A stretch of 64,000 nt of DNA from Sphingosinicellaceae bacterium (lineage in GTDB: Bacteria > Pseudomonadota > Alphaproteobacteria > Sphingomonadales > Sphingomonadaceae). The position numbers and the translations under genes were made by a program. Below the pieces are notes generated by a model that did not search any database, was not told where the DNA came from, and was given only the letters and a program-made list of their open reading frames with translations. Below, in pieces: positions 36,922-45,132 of this stretch; position 1 is the first letter of the stretch, and the number at the start of each line of letters is the position of its first letter. The stretch lies in assembly GCA_019285715.1 (NCBI GenBank), contig CP079108.1, positions 3,301,001 to 3,365,000 of the forward strand, read 5' to 3'.

Positions 36922-37458
36922 CTACTTCGTATCCCGGGGTGGCACCACGAAGCGGCCCGAGACGCGCCCGCCGGTCGCCGGCGCACCGGGCTTGCCCTCG
37001 CCGCCCGCTCCCGCGCCGTCGAGGGTCGACCGGCCGCTGTCGAGGTCGATCGCCAGCCGCTGGCCGCGCAGGACCGACTCGCCCCGGGTCAGCACGACGT
37101 CGCCGATCATCGTCACCTGCTTCGTGGTGACGTCGTAGATGCCGTAGCGTCCGGTCGCCTTCTCGGTTGGCGAAGTCAGCACGACATTGCCCTGCGCATC
37201 GAGGCGCTTGACCTGCGGATCGCCGGTCGCCGGGCGGAGGTAGAAGATCTTCACGTTGTCGGCGTCGAGCTTCATCTCGGCCTGCCGGATCTTGACGTTG
37301 CCGGTCAGCACCGCCTGGTTTTCCTTGTCGTGAACCTCGATCCGGGCCGCGTCGAAATCGATCGGCGCATCGGTATCGTGGTTCTTCAGCGCCGACGCCT
37401 GCTGGGCGGCAACCGGCGCCGCGAGCGCGAGCATGAGCAGGATGGGGAACGTTTTCAT
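36922..37458 (-). CDS. lptA: LPS transport periplasmic protein LptA
   Basis: Periplasmic OstA-like beta-jellyroll protein of 178 aa bridging LPS from inner to outer membrane. Signal peptide: MKTFPILLMLALAAPVAAQQ. The LptA fold shows AVLTGNVKIRQAEMKLDADN, KRLDAQGNVVLTSPTEKATG and TKQVTMIGDVVLTRGESVLR. The start at 37458 overlaps the lptC stop (ATGA). Its C-terminal tail is Gly/Pro rich. 126 bases separate it from lptB. Confidence 0.95.
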   Translation of the reverse strand: MKTFPILLMLALAAPVAAQQASALKNHDTDAPIDFDAARIEVHDKENQAVLTGNVKIRQAEMKLDADNVKIFYLRPATGDPQVKRLDAQGNVVLTSPTEKATGRYGIYDVTTKQVTMIGDVVLTRGESVLRGQRLAIDLDSGRSTLDGAGAGGEGKPGAPATGGRVSGRFVVPPRDTK

Positions 37459-38102
37459 CGGGCCGCCCGTCTCGCCGATGCGCCCAGAATGTGCAAGTGC
37501 GCGTGGCCGTCGAGGACCATGGTCTGGCCCTCCAGGTCGCCGGTCAGGCGATCGGATCGGAAGGTGCCGATCGGCAGCTTGCCGGTCACCGGCTGGTCGG
37601 TCTTGACGGTGCGGTCGATCAGGCTGACCTCGACGCCCTGGCTGTCGAGCGAATAGCCGGCGCTGCCGTCGACCTTGACCGGTCCGGCGATGTTGAGCTT
37701 GTCGTGGTCCATGTCGTACTTGCCCGACGGCGCGGTGACGTTGGCGGGGCCGTTGTCCATCTGCAGCGTGGCGTTCAGCGCCCGGAGCTCGACGATCGGC
37801 ACGGCGCTCGAATGCTGGACCGCCCCGGCCGCGCGGATGATGAACGGCTGGCCCTTGCCGGTCTGGCCGCGGTAGGTCGCATTGTCGAGGCGGAGCCGGT
37901 CGTTGGCCATCTCGACCTTGTCCTTCGACAGCAGGAACGAGAACTCGCGCGCGCTGGTCAGCGGCCACACCACGATCAGCAACAACAGCCCGAGCGCGGC
38001 GAGTGGCAGCGCGACCTTGAGGATGGTGACGACGGCATCGCGGGGGCCGCCCGGCAGGGCGCCGCGCCGCCGCGCCTCGTCGAATGCAGCGCTGCCGACC
38101 AT
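37455..38102 (-). CDS. lptC: LPS export system protein LptC
   Basis: Inner-membrane-anchored protein of 215 aa that passes LPS from LptFG to LptA. One N-terminal transmembrane segment (ILKVALPLAALGLLLLIVVW) is followed by a periplasmic LptC domain: LSKDKVEMANDRLRLDNATY, VPIVELRALNATLQMDNG and YDMDHDKLNIAGPVKVDGS. Start at 38102 gives a 20-residue cytoplasmic tail; the frame upstream is inside rnd. Between rnd and lptA, as in other alphaproteobacteria. Confidence 0.93.
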   Translation of the reverse strand: MVGSAAFDEARRRGALPGGPRDAVVTILKVALPLAALGLLLLIVVWPLTSAREFSFLLSKDKVEMANDRLRLDNATYRGQTGKGQPFIIRAAGAVQHSSAVPIVELRALNATLQMDNGPANVTAPSGKYDMDHDKLNIAGPVKVDGSAGYSLDSQGVEVSLIDRTVKTDQPVTGKLPIGTFRSDRLTGDLEGQTMVLDGHAHLHILGASARRAAR

Positions 38103-38104
38103 GC

Positions 38105-38719
38105 TCAGCTGTGCGCGAAGATGTCGACGTCGGGCCAGCCGGCGAGGTCGAGGCGCGACCGCCACGGCAGGAAGTCGAAGCACGCCTGCGCGAGTTCGCT
38201 CCGGCCCTCGCGCGCCAGCCGCATGTCGAGCACGTCGCGGGCCTTGTGGAGGAAGCGCACGTCGGAAGCGGCATAATCCTTCTGCGCGTCGCTAAGCTCC
38301 GCCGCACCCCAGTCCGACGACTGCTGCTGCTTGGAGATGTCGACGCCGACGGTGTCCTTGATGACGTCCTTGAGGCCGTGGCGGTCGGTGTAGGTGCGGA
38401 TCAGCTTCGAGGCGATCTTGGTGCAGTACGCGGGCGTCGCGCTGACGCCGAGATACTGCTCGATCACCGCGAGGTCGAAGCGGGCGAAATGATACAGCTT
38501 GAGGCGGTTCGGGTCGGCGAGGACGCGCTTCAGAATGGGCGCGTCGTAGTTGCCGCCGGAGAAGCGCACGAGATGCTCGTCGCCCTGCCCGTCGCTGAGC
38601 TGGACCAGGCACAGCCGGTCGCGGTGCGGCAGCAAGCCCATGGTCTCGCTGTCGACAGCGATGGGCCCGGGAGCGAAGACGTCGGAAGGCAGGTCGCCCT
38701 CATGGAGGTAAACAGTCAT
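38105..38719 (-). CDS. rnd: Ribonuclease D, short form
   Basis: DEDDy 3'-5' exoribonuclease of 204 aa. Exo I is IAVDSETMGLLPHRDRLCLV, Exo II is LKLYHFARFDLAVIEQYLGV, and Exo III is KDYAASDVRFLHKARDVLD with the Tyr of the DEDDy class. It lacks the C-terminal HRDC domains of E. coli RNase D, which is usual for this alphaproteobacterial form. First gene of the rnd-lptC-lptA-lptB-rpoN cluster. Confidence 0.93.
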   Translation of the reverse strand: MTVYLHEGDLPSDVFAPGPIAVDSETMGLLPHRDRLCLVQLSDGQGDEHLVRFSGGNYDAPILKRVLADPNRLKLYHFARFDLAVIEQYLGVSATPAYCTKIASKLIRTYTDRHGLKDVIKDTVGVDISKQQQSSDWGAAELSDAQKDYAASDVRFLHKARDVLDMRLAREGRSELAQACFDFLPWRSRLDLAGWPDVDIFAHS

Positions 38720-38751
38720 CGGCAGCGGTTAGCAGGCCGACGCGCGCGCGC

Positions 38752-39471
38752 CTAGCGCCGCCGGCTCCGCGACCAGATATTGAGCGCCTCGACGCCGGCC
38801 GAGAACGCCATCGCGGCATAGACATAGCCCTTGTCGATGTGCGCCCCGAACCCTTCTGCGATCAAGGTCATGCCGATCATCAGCAGGAAGCCGAGGGCCA
38901 GCATGACGACGCTCGGGTTGCGCTCGATGAAAGCCGCAAGCGGCGTCGCCGCCAGCAGCATGGCCCCGACCGCGACGACGACCGCGACGACCATTACCGG
39001 CACGTGCTCGGTCATGCCGACCGCGGTTATGATCGAGTCGAGGCTGAACACCAGGTCGAGCGCAATGATCTGGCCGATCGCTGTCGCAAAGCCGAGTGTC
39101 ACCGCACCGGCTACCGACGGCGGAGCGGGATCGACGCTATGGCCGATCTCCCGCGTCGCTTTCCAAACCAGAAACAGGCCACCCGCGATCAGGATCAGGT
39201 CGCGCCACGAGAAACCGTGTCCGAACGCCTCGAACAGTGGCTGGGTCAGCGTCACGATGAACGCCACGGTCGCGAGCAGCCCTAGCCTCAACCCGAGAGC
39301 GAGCCCAATGCCGATGCGCCGCGCCTTCACCCGCTGCGCTACCGGCAACTTGTTGGTCAGGATCGAGATGAAGATCAGGTTGTCGATCCCGAGCACGACC
39401 TCCATGACGATCAAAGTCAGGAGGGCGACCCAGGTTGCCGGCTGCGCGAACAGGTCGATCAAGCTTGCCAT
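38752..39471 (-). CDS. TerC-family integral membrane protein
   Basis: Membrane protein of 239 aa with about seven hydrophobic segments. The TerC signature is present: [19 protein letters not shown] with the conserved Asp, and [19 protein letters not shown] with a second conserved Asp. TerC proteins are implicated in tellurite resistance and, in several bacteria, manganese export. The protein ends in an Arg-rich tail. Confidence 0.9.
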   Translation of the reverse strand: MASLIDLFAQPATWVALLTLIVMEVVLGIDNLIFISILTNKLPVAQRVKARRIGIGLALGLRLGLLATVAFIVTLTQPLFEAFGHGFSWRDLILIAGGLFLVWKATREIGHSVDPAPPSVAGAVTLGFATAIGQIIALDLVFSLDSIITAVGMTEHVPVMVVAVVVAVGAMLLAATPLAAFIERNPSVVMLALGFLLMIGMTLIAEGFGAHIDKGYVYAAMAFSAGVEALNIWSRSRRR

Positions 39472-39508
39472 TCGCGCCTAGATGGGACGGCGCGCGGGCA
39501 CCACAAGC

Positions 39509-40702
39509 TTACGGCTTCAAAACGACCTTCCGAAACTCGTCCTGATTATTGGCGAAGTTCTTATACGCCATCGCCGCGTCGGCCAGCGGCAAGCGGTGGC
39601 TGATGACAACACGCGGGTCGATCTCGCCCGCCTCGATCCGGGCGAGGAGCGGCTTGAGGTAACGGTGAACGTGGGTCTGGCCCATCTTGAAGCTCAGGCC
39701 CTTGTTCATCGCCGCGCCGAACGGCACGTTGTCGAGGAAGCCGCCATAGACCCCCGGGACCGAGACCGTGCCGGCCTTGCGGCAGGCGATGATCGCCTCG
39801 CGCAGGACGTGCGGTCGGTCGGTGCCGATGCCGATCGCCTGCTTGCCGCGGTCGATCAGGTTATCGAGCGACAGGCCGTGCGCCTCCATGCCGACCGCGT
39901 CGATGCAGCGGTCCGGGCCACGCCCGCCGGTCATCTCGCTGAGCGCGTCGAGGATGTGGACGGTCTCGAAGTTGAGACACTCGGCGCCCGCCTCCTCCGC
40001 CAACTTGAGGCGTGCAGGGCGATGGTCGATGGCAATGACGCGCTCTGCCCCGAGCATGAACGCCGAGCGGATCGCGAACTGGCCGACAGGACCGGCGCCC
40101 CAGATCGCGACGGTGTCGCCACGCTCGATGTCGCACTGTTCGGCGGCCATGTAACCGGTCGGGAAGATGTCGGTCAGGAACAGCACCTGATCGTCCTCGA
40201 GGTGGTCGGGGATGACCAGCGGCCCGGTGTCGGCATAGGGCACGCGAACATACTCGGCCTGGCCGCCGGCATAGCCGCCCGTCATGTGGCTGTAGCCGAA
40301 CAGCCCCGATGGCGAGTGGCCCATCAGCGTGTCGGAGATGTCCTGATTATCGGCAGGGTTCGAGTTATCGCAGCACGACCACAGGTCCTTCTCGCAGAAG
40401 AAGCAGTTACCGCAGGCGATGGTGAACGGCACCACGACGCGCTGCCCGACCTTGAGAGCGTGGCCGTTGGCGTCACCATTCTTGTGCGCGCTGCCGACGT
40501 CGACAACTTCGCCCATGAACTCGTGGCCGAGGATGTCGCCTTTCTGCATCGTCGGGATAACGGCGTCGTAGAGGTGCAGGTCTGAACCGCAGATCGCCGT
40601 CGAGGTGATCTTGATGATCGCATCGCGTGGGTTGACGATCTCGGGGTCGGGGACGGTATCGACGCGAACGTCATGCTTGCCGTGCCAGGCGACTGCGCGC
40701 AT
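39509..40702 (-). CDS. Zinc-dependent alcohol dehydrogenase (formaldehyde-dehydrogenase-like MDR)
   Basis: Cytoplasmic MDR oxidoreductase of 397 aa. Catalytic zinc site: [13 protein letters not shown] and [14 protein letters not shown]. Structural zinc loop: [15 protein letters not shown]. The NAD-binding part has [20 protein letters not shown]. The C-terminal [20 protein letters not shown] is typical of the glutathione-independent formaldehyde dehydrogenase-like branch common in sphingomonads. The start at 40702 follows an AAGGAT Shine-Dalgarno. 43 bases downstream of the SRPBCC gene on the same strand, possibly co-transcribed as a stress pair. Substrate unknown. Confidence 0.88.
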   Translation of the reverse strand: MRAVAWHGKHDVRVDTVPDPEIVNPRDAIIKITSTAICGSDLHLYDAVIPTMQKGDILGHEFMGEVVDVGSAHKNGDANGHALKVGQRVVVPFTIACGNCFFCEKDLWSCCDNSNPADNQDISDTLMGHSPSGLFGYSHMTGGYAGGQAEYVRVPYADTGPLVIPDHLEDDQVLFLTDIFPTGYMAAEQCDIERGDTVAIWGAGPVGQFAIRSAFMLGAERVIAIDHRPARLKLAEEAGAECLNFETVHILDALSEMTGGRGPDRCIDAVGMEAHGLSLDNLIDRGKQAIGIGTDRPHVLREAIIACRKAGTVSVPGVYGGFLDNVPFGAAMNKGLSFKMGQTHVHRYLKPLLARIEAGEIDPRVVISHRLPLADAAMAYKNFANNQDEFRKVVLKP

Positions 40703-40745
40703 TTCGTTGATCCTTCTTGAGCGATTAGCCGTCTCGGCTATGAAT

Positions 40746-41516
40746 TCAGGACTTCGGGGCCTTGCTGACGAGCTCCGCGCGGTTGCGCGCATTGGTCGGG
40801 ACCTCGCCCGCCTCGATCAGGCTCTTGAGGCGCTTCAGGTCGCGCCGCAGTTCGATGCCCGGCTCTTTCTGGGTCAGCTTGGCGGCGTAGCGCCCGAGGC
40901 TGCCGCCGACCGGCTCATAGGCGATCTTGGCGTGGATCTCGGTGCCGCGGCCGCCCGGCGCATCGCGGAGCTCGAACTCGGCGGCGTTCTGAACCTTGGC
41001 GTCCTTGTCACTCTCCCAGGCAAAGCGCTCGCCCGGTACATCCTCGGTGATCGTCGCACGGGTCTCGACCGGGCCGGTCGGGCCAGTGCTGGTGAAAACC
41101 AGGCGCTCGCCCTCGCTCGACGCTGTCTTGACGTTGACCATGAAGCTAGGCCAGCGCTCGACCTCGCGCAGCACTTCCCAGACGCGCTCGCGAGAAGCGT
41201 TCACGGTTACCGAACGCGGCGCCTTGGCAGCGCTCGACCAGCCGTGCTTGTCCGCATACTTCTGTTCGTCGGGCTCGGTGCCGAGCAGACGCTTGACCGG
41301 CGCGCTGCCGCTGACGCCGCGCGCCACCAAGGCACCGCCGATAAGGCCGAACAGCACGCCGACCGGACCCTTCGACTGGGTTGCGGCGACGCCGAAGATG
41401 CCGCCAAGCGCGACAGAAACGGCGCGCTCCGCAGCGCCTAGATTGGCGTAGGGAGCCTTGTGCGTGCCGCCGGGCGCGGCGTCGGTGAACTGCATTGAAC
41501 GGGCTGGACTGGCCAT
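40746..41516 (-). CDS. SRPBCC-family protein with N-terminal DUF2892-like membrane segment
   Basis: Protein of 256 aa. The N-terminal part has [20 protein letters not shown] and [20 protein letters not shown], a DUF2892-like inner-membrane hairpin. The C-terminal half is a START/SRPBCC cyclase-like domain ([35 protein letters not shown]). The last 55 residues are charged. This two-domain type is often annotated as cyclase/dehydrase without a known reaction. Confidence 0.82.
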   Translation of the reverse strand: MASPARSMQFTDAAPGGTHKAPYANLGAAERAVSVALGGIFGVAATQSKGPVGVLFGLIGGALVARGVSGSAPVKRLLGTEPDEQKYADKHGWSSAAKAPRSVTVNASRERVWEVLREVERWPSFMVNVKTASSEGERLVFTSTGPTGPVETRATITEDVPGERFAWESDKDAKVQNAAEFELRDAPGGRGTEIHAKIAYEPVGGSLGRYAAKLTQKEPGIELRRDLKRLKSLIEAGEVPTNARNRAELVSKAPKS

Positions 41517-41749
41517 GAGGTGTTGCCTTGCTGTCGCGTCGGCGGCTTAACCGCCCGCCCCGGAGGCGGTTCCGCCGTTTTCACGCTCGCAAGTCCTTCA
41601 TTTTTAGGATACGCGGGGAAGTAGGGCCTTTAGATTCGGACGCGATGGTCGCGGGCGAAATGGTTCGGCGGGAACTGTAGCTGGCGGCACATCGTTCATG
41701 CGACGGAACATCGCAACACACTTGAAGATAAACGAAAGACTTGACTGAA
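41517..41749. other. Divergent intergenic region with probable long cold-shock 5' leader
   Basis: 233 bases between the SRPBCC gene and the cold-shock gene. It includes the inverted repeat AACCGCC (41549-41555) / GGCGGTT (41565-41571). A long untranslated leader is usual for cold-shock mRNAs, but no named element was recognised and no promoter is asserted. Confidence 0.4.
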
Positions 41750-42607
41750 ATGAGCTTTGACAAGCGCGGGCGCGGGCCCGGACGTGGTGGTTTCGACAAG
41801 CGCGAGCGCGGCTTCGACCAGTTCGAAGGCGGCGGCGACCGATTCGGCGGCGGCGGCGGCGGTGGTGACCGTTTCGGTGGCGGCGGCGGCGATCGCTTCG
41901 GCGGCGGCGGTGGTGGCGGCTTCGGCGGTCGCCCGGCCGGCGGCGGCGGTGGCTTCGGCGGTCGCCCCGGTGGCGGCGGCGGCTTCAGCAACGGTCCGCG
42001 CCCACCCCGCGACATGGGTCCCGGTATCAACCTTGGCACCGCCAAGGGCACGGTCAAGTTCTTCAACGCCCAGAAGGGCTTCGGCTTCGTCGTCCGTGAA
42101 GACGGTGGCGAGGACGTGTTCGTCCACATCTCCGCCGTCGAGCAGGCCGGCCTGACCGGCCTCGCCGATGGGCAGCCGATGGAGTTCACCCTGACCGAGC
42201 GCAACGGCCGCGTCTCGGCGACCGACCTCGTTATTGACGGCGAGCCGATGCCGGTCACCGACTCGGCTCCCCCGCGCGACCGCGATGCCGGTGGCTTTGG
42301 CGGCCGCAACGACGGTCCTCGTGGCGGTGGCTACGGCGGTGCGTCGCGTGAATTCGCTGGCGGCGGCGGCGGTGGCGGTGGCAACACCGCTCCCGGTGAG
42401 CGCGTCGAAGGCACTGTGAAGTTCTTCAACGGCACCAAGGGCTTCGGCTTTATCCAGCGCGAAGACGGCGGCCCGGATGCGTTCGTGCACATCTCGGCGG
42501 TCGAGCGTGCCGGCATGGCCGGTCTCGGCGAAGGCCAGCGCGTCAGCTTCCAGCTCGAGGAAGATCGCCGCGGCAAGCAGGCGGCCGTGAACCTCGAGTC
42601 GCTGTAA
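41750..42607 (+). CDS. Glycine-rich protein with two cold-shock domains
   Basis: Nucleic-acid-binding protein of 285 aa. Residues 1-90 are an Arg/Gly/Phe-rich disordered tail (repeated GGGGDRFGG units, RGG-like). Two complete cold-shock domains follow. CSD1 near 95-160 has TVKFFNAQKGFGFVVRED and DVFVHISAVEQAGL. CSD2 near 220-285 has TVKFFNGTKGFGFIQRED and DAFVHISAVERAGM. Both RNP1 and RNP2 motifs are intact, separated by a second Gly-rich linker. The ATG at 41750 was chosen; an in-frame TTG at 41741 is possible. Standard Csp proteins have about 70 aa and one domain. A strong terminator follows. Confidence 0.92.
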   Translation: MSFDKRGRGPGRGGFDKRERGFDQFEGGGDRFGGGGGGGDRFGGGGGDRFGGGGGGGFGGRPAGGGGGFGGRPGGGGGFSNGPRPPRDMGPGINLGTAKGTVKFFNAQKGFGFVVREDGGEDVFVHISAVEQAGLTGLADGQPMEFTLTERNGRVSATDLVIDGEPMPVTDSAPPRDRDAGGFGGRNDGPRGGGYGGASREFAGGGGGGGGNTAPGERVEGTVKFFNGTKGFGFIQREDGGPDAFVHISAVERAGMAGLGEGQRVSFQLEEDRRGKQAAVNLESL

Positions 42608-42630
42608 GCTCGACTTCACCCGAACGAATG

Positions 42631-42659
42631 AAGGGCCCGCGGCAACGCGGGCCCTTTTT
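42631..42659 (+). terminator. Rho-independent terminator after the cold-shock gene
   Basis: An 11-bp GC-rich stem AAGGGCCCGCG / CGCGGGCCCTT with a GCAA loop runs into a T-tract. It ends 36 bases before the next gene. Confidence 0.92.
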
Positions 42660-42695
42660 CTTTGACCCGGGTTGCGGGGTCGTTACCGTCGCCCG

Positions 42696-43652
42696 ATGAC
42701 CAAGCTCACCGTCGCCCACCACTTCGCCCCCGCTACCGGCCAGCTGCTCGCGGCCCACCCGCTCGTCGGCGAGATCAACGCCATCGACCTGTCGCGGCGC
42801 TGGAACCTGCCGCTCGATGCCGACGTGCTGTTCGTCCTCCACGAGCAGGGTGATGCACACCGCGAGGAGGACGAGAACAGCGCCCCGCCGCCGGGCTGGC
42901 CGGGCCGGGTCAAGTTCATCCAGATCGCCTCGGCAGGTCTCGACGGCTATCCCAAGTGGCTGTTCGACGGACCGCGAATCGCGACCGGTGCCGGCACCAG
43001 CGCCGGGCCGATCTCGGAGTTCGTGCTGGCGACGATGCTCGCCCACGAGAAGCGGCTGGCCAGCGTCGTGCTCCGTGACGGCGATACCTGGCCCGAGCCC
43101 GATAAAATGATGCAGAACCCGCTCGGCACGCTCGACGGCAAGACGCTCGGGCTGATCGGCATCGGCCACATCGGCGGGCGCGTCGCGAAACTGGTGAAGG
43201 CCTTCGGGATGCGCGTCGTCGCGCAGCGCCGCAGCACCGCCCCGGCGCCCGAAGGCATCGAGATCGTACCCCTCGACACGCTGCTGGCGCGTGCCGACAC
43301 CATCGTCGTCGCCGCACCGCTGACGCCCGAGACCAGCGGGCTGCTGGACGCCGCGGCTTTCGCCAAGGTCAAGCACGGCGTCCACCTGATCAACATCGCG
43401 CGCGGTGGAATCGTCGATACCATGGCGCTGGTCGAGGCGCTCAAGTCGGGCAGGGTCGGGGCCGCGTCGCTCGACGTCACCGAGCCCGAACCGCTGCCGC
43501 CCGGTCACCCGCTGTGGAGCGCGCCCAATGTCCACATCACGCCGCACATCTCGTGGAGTTCGGCGGGCACTCCGGGACGGATCTTCAAGCTGTTCGCCGA
43601 CAACGTCGGTAACTTCGCGGCGGGGAAGCCGCTGATCAACGAGCTGACCTGA
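42696..43652 (+). CDS. D-2-hydroxyacid dehydrogenase, NAD-dependent
   Basis: Cytoplasmic oxidoreductase of 318 aa that reduces 2-ketoacids or oxidises D-2-hydroxyacids. Nucleotide-binding segment: LGLIGIGHIGGRVAKLVKAF followed by basic residues RVVAQRR, which may suggest NADP preference. Family motifs: HGVHLINIARGGIVDTMALV and GAASLDVTEPEPLPPGHPLW, then NVHITPHISWSS with the catalytic His. Start at 42696 chosen over the upstream in-frame start at 42672, which lies close to the csp terminator. Substrate not predictable. Confidence 0.9.
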   Translation: MTKLTVAHHFAPATGQLLAAHPLVGEINAIDLSRRWNLPLDADVLFVLHEQGDAHREEDENSAPPPGWPGRVKFIQIASAGLDGYPKWLFDGPRIATGAGTSAGPISEFVLATMLAHEKRLASVVLRDGDTWPEPDKMMQNPLGTLDGKTLGLIGIGHIGGRVAKLVKAFGMRVVAQRRSTAPAPEGIEIVPLDTLLARADTIVVAAPLTPETSGLLDAAAFAKVKHGVHLINIARGGIVDTMALVEALKSGRVGAASLDVTEPEPLPPGHPLWSAPNVHITPHISWSSAGTPGRIFKLFADNVGNFAAGKPLINELT

Positions 43653-43661
43653 GGTTCGCGG

Positions 43662-44294
43662 CTAGCGGATGCCGGTGATCTTGTGGGTCTGCAGGCTCAG
43701 CTCCCACACTGGGCGCGCGAGGCACAGCGCCAGCGCCGCCCGCGTGTTGGCGGCAACGTCGGGCCCGTCCATCGGCTGGAGCGCGAAGCGGCGGAACGGC
43801 AGCACCTCGAGCTCGCTCAGGTCGAAGCTCGGCTGCGGCCAGACCAGTTTGAGCTCGTCGCCGGCGCGGAGCTCGAACGGTGCCCCTGCCTTTGGGCTGA
43901 CGCACAGCCAGTCGATGCCTGCCGGCGGAGTCCCGATGCTGCCGTTGGTCTCGACCGCGACCTCGAAGCCACGTGCATGGAGGGCGTCGACGAGGGCCTG
44001 GTCGAGCTGGAGCAGCGGCTCGCCGCCCGTGCACACGACCAGCGGCCGCCCGCCGCCGGGCCACTCCCCGGCAATCGTGTCGGCAAGCCGCGCGGCATCG
44101 ACGTAGCGCCCCCCGAGGGTGCCATCGAGGCCGACGAAATCGGTGTCGCAGAACTTGCAGATTGCGACCGCACGACCGCTTTCCAGCCCAGACCACAGGT
44201 TGCAGCCGGCGAACCGGCAAAACACCGCGGCGCGCCCGCTATGGCGCCCTTCCCCTTGCAAGGTCAGGAATATCTCTTTGACAGCGTAACTCAT
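43662..44294 (-). CDS. queE: 7-carboxy-7-deazaguanine synthase QueE
   Basis: Radical-SAM enzyme of 210 aa in queuosine precursor synthesis, ring-contracting 6-carboxy-tetrahydropterin. N-terminal EIFLTLQGEGRHSGRAAVF is typical. The cluster Cys residues lie in FAGCNLW and ICKFCDTDF, a CX14CX2C spacing rather than CX3CX2C, as in the known longer-loop QueE group. VVCTGGEPLLQLD and VAVETNGSIG follow. Start at 44294; the longer in-frame extension is inside the FNT gene. It is 11 bases past the FNT stop. Other queuosine genes are not in the window. Confidence 0.94.
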   Translation of the reverse strand: MSYAVKEIFLTLQGEGRHSGRAAVFCRFAGCNLWSGLESGRAVAICKFCDTDFVGLDGTLGGRYVDAARLADTIAGEWPGGGRPLVVCTGGEPLLQLDQALVDALHARGFEVAVETNGSIGTPPAGIDWLCVSPKAGAPFELRAGDELKLVWPQPSFDLSELEVLPFRRFALQPMDGPDVAANTRAALALCLARPVWELSLQTHKITGIR

Positions 44295-44305
44295 GCGGGC
44301 ACGAA

Positions 44306-45130
44306 TCAAGTCGGCGGAACGCGGAGCGCCGTCGGCAGCGTGCCGGTGTCGTGGCGCGCCTCGGTGCCGGTGTCGGTGCGAGCGGCGGACAGATAGCCGC
44401 CGACGACGAACACGGCACCACCGACGATGTTGCCGAAGGTGACCAGCACCAGGTTCCGCACCACGCCCGCGAGCGCGATCGCGGGGTGCGGGTCGAGCAG
44501 GCCGAGCGCCAGCGCCGTCATGTTGGCGACTGAGTGCTCGAACCCGGCCGCGACGAAGGCGAGCAGCGCCCACGCCAGCACGATGCACTTGGCGGCGTCG
44601 CCCGACACCCGGCTGGCGGTCCAGATTGCAAGGCAGACCAGCCAGTTGCACAGGATCGCCCGGGCGATCAGCGCGACGGCATCGGCCTCGACTTTATGGG
44701 TTACGTAGGTGTTGAGGTAAGTGCCGCCGTCGGCGAGGACCGCGCCGCCGCCGCCCGCGATGAACACGCCCGCGAGGACCAGCGCGCCCGCGAGGTTACC
44801 GATCCAGACGACGACCATCAACGACAACGCCTCTGACAACGTCACGCTGCGCCGCGCCAGGCCGAAGCCGGTGTACATGACGTAGCCGGTGAACAGTTCC
44901 GCGCCGGCGAATACCGTCAGGATCAGGCCGATGCCGAACACCCCGCCGAGTACCAGTGGTCGCGCGCCCGGCGGCATGCCAGCCGCACAGCTCAGCGCCA
45001 GAATCATGGCGATACCGATATAGGCACCTGCCATCATCGCCCCGACGAAGAAACCGGCCGGCGCTCGCTCGAGCGACTCGGCCTTGTCGCGAGCGACCTC
45101 GGCAAAATGGACGATGGTCGGCTCGTACAT
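44306..45130 (-). CDS. Formate/nitrite transporter (FNT) family channel
   Basis: Inner-membrane pentameric channel protein of 274 aa with six membrane segments. FNT features include the N-terminal amphipathic segment, GAYIGIAMILALSCAAG, FAGAELFTGYVMYTGFGL, ILCNWLVCLAIWTASR and AAGFEHSVANMTALALGLLD with the pore His. The stop of the FdhF-like gene lies 2 bases upstream. Together they suggest handling of formate; nitrite cannot be excluded. The last 25 residues form a hydrophilic tail. Confidence 0.92.
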   Translation of the reverse strand: MYEPTIVHFAEVARDKAESLERAPAGFFVGAMMAGAYIGIAMILALSCAAGMPPGARPLVLGGVFGIGLILTVFAGAELFTGYVMYTGFGLARRSVTLSEALSLMVVVWIGNLAGALVLAGVFIAGGGGAVLADGGTYLNTYVTHKVEADAVALIARAILCNWLVCLAIWTASRVSGDAAKCIVLAWALLAFVAAGFEHSVANMTALALGLLDPHPAIALAGVVRNLVLVTFGNIVGGAVFVVGGYLSAARTDTGTEARHDTGTLPTALRVPPT

Positions 45131-45132
45131 GC

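Noticed and set aside
41581-42309. Proline-rich frame antisense to the cold-shock gene
   Set aside because: It is the reverse complement of the Gly-rich codons and has no independent support.
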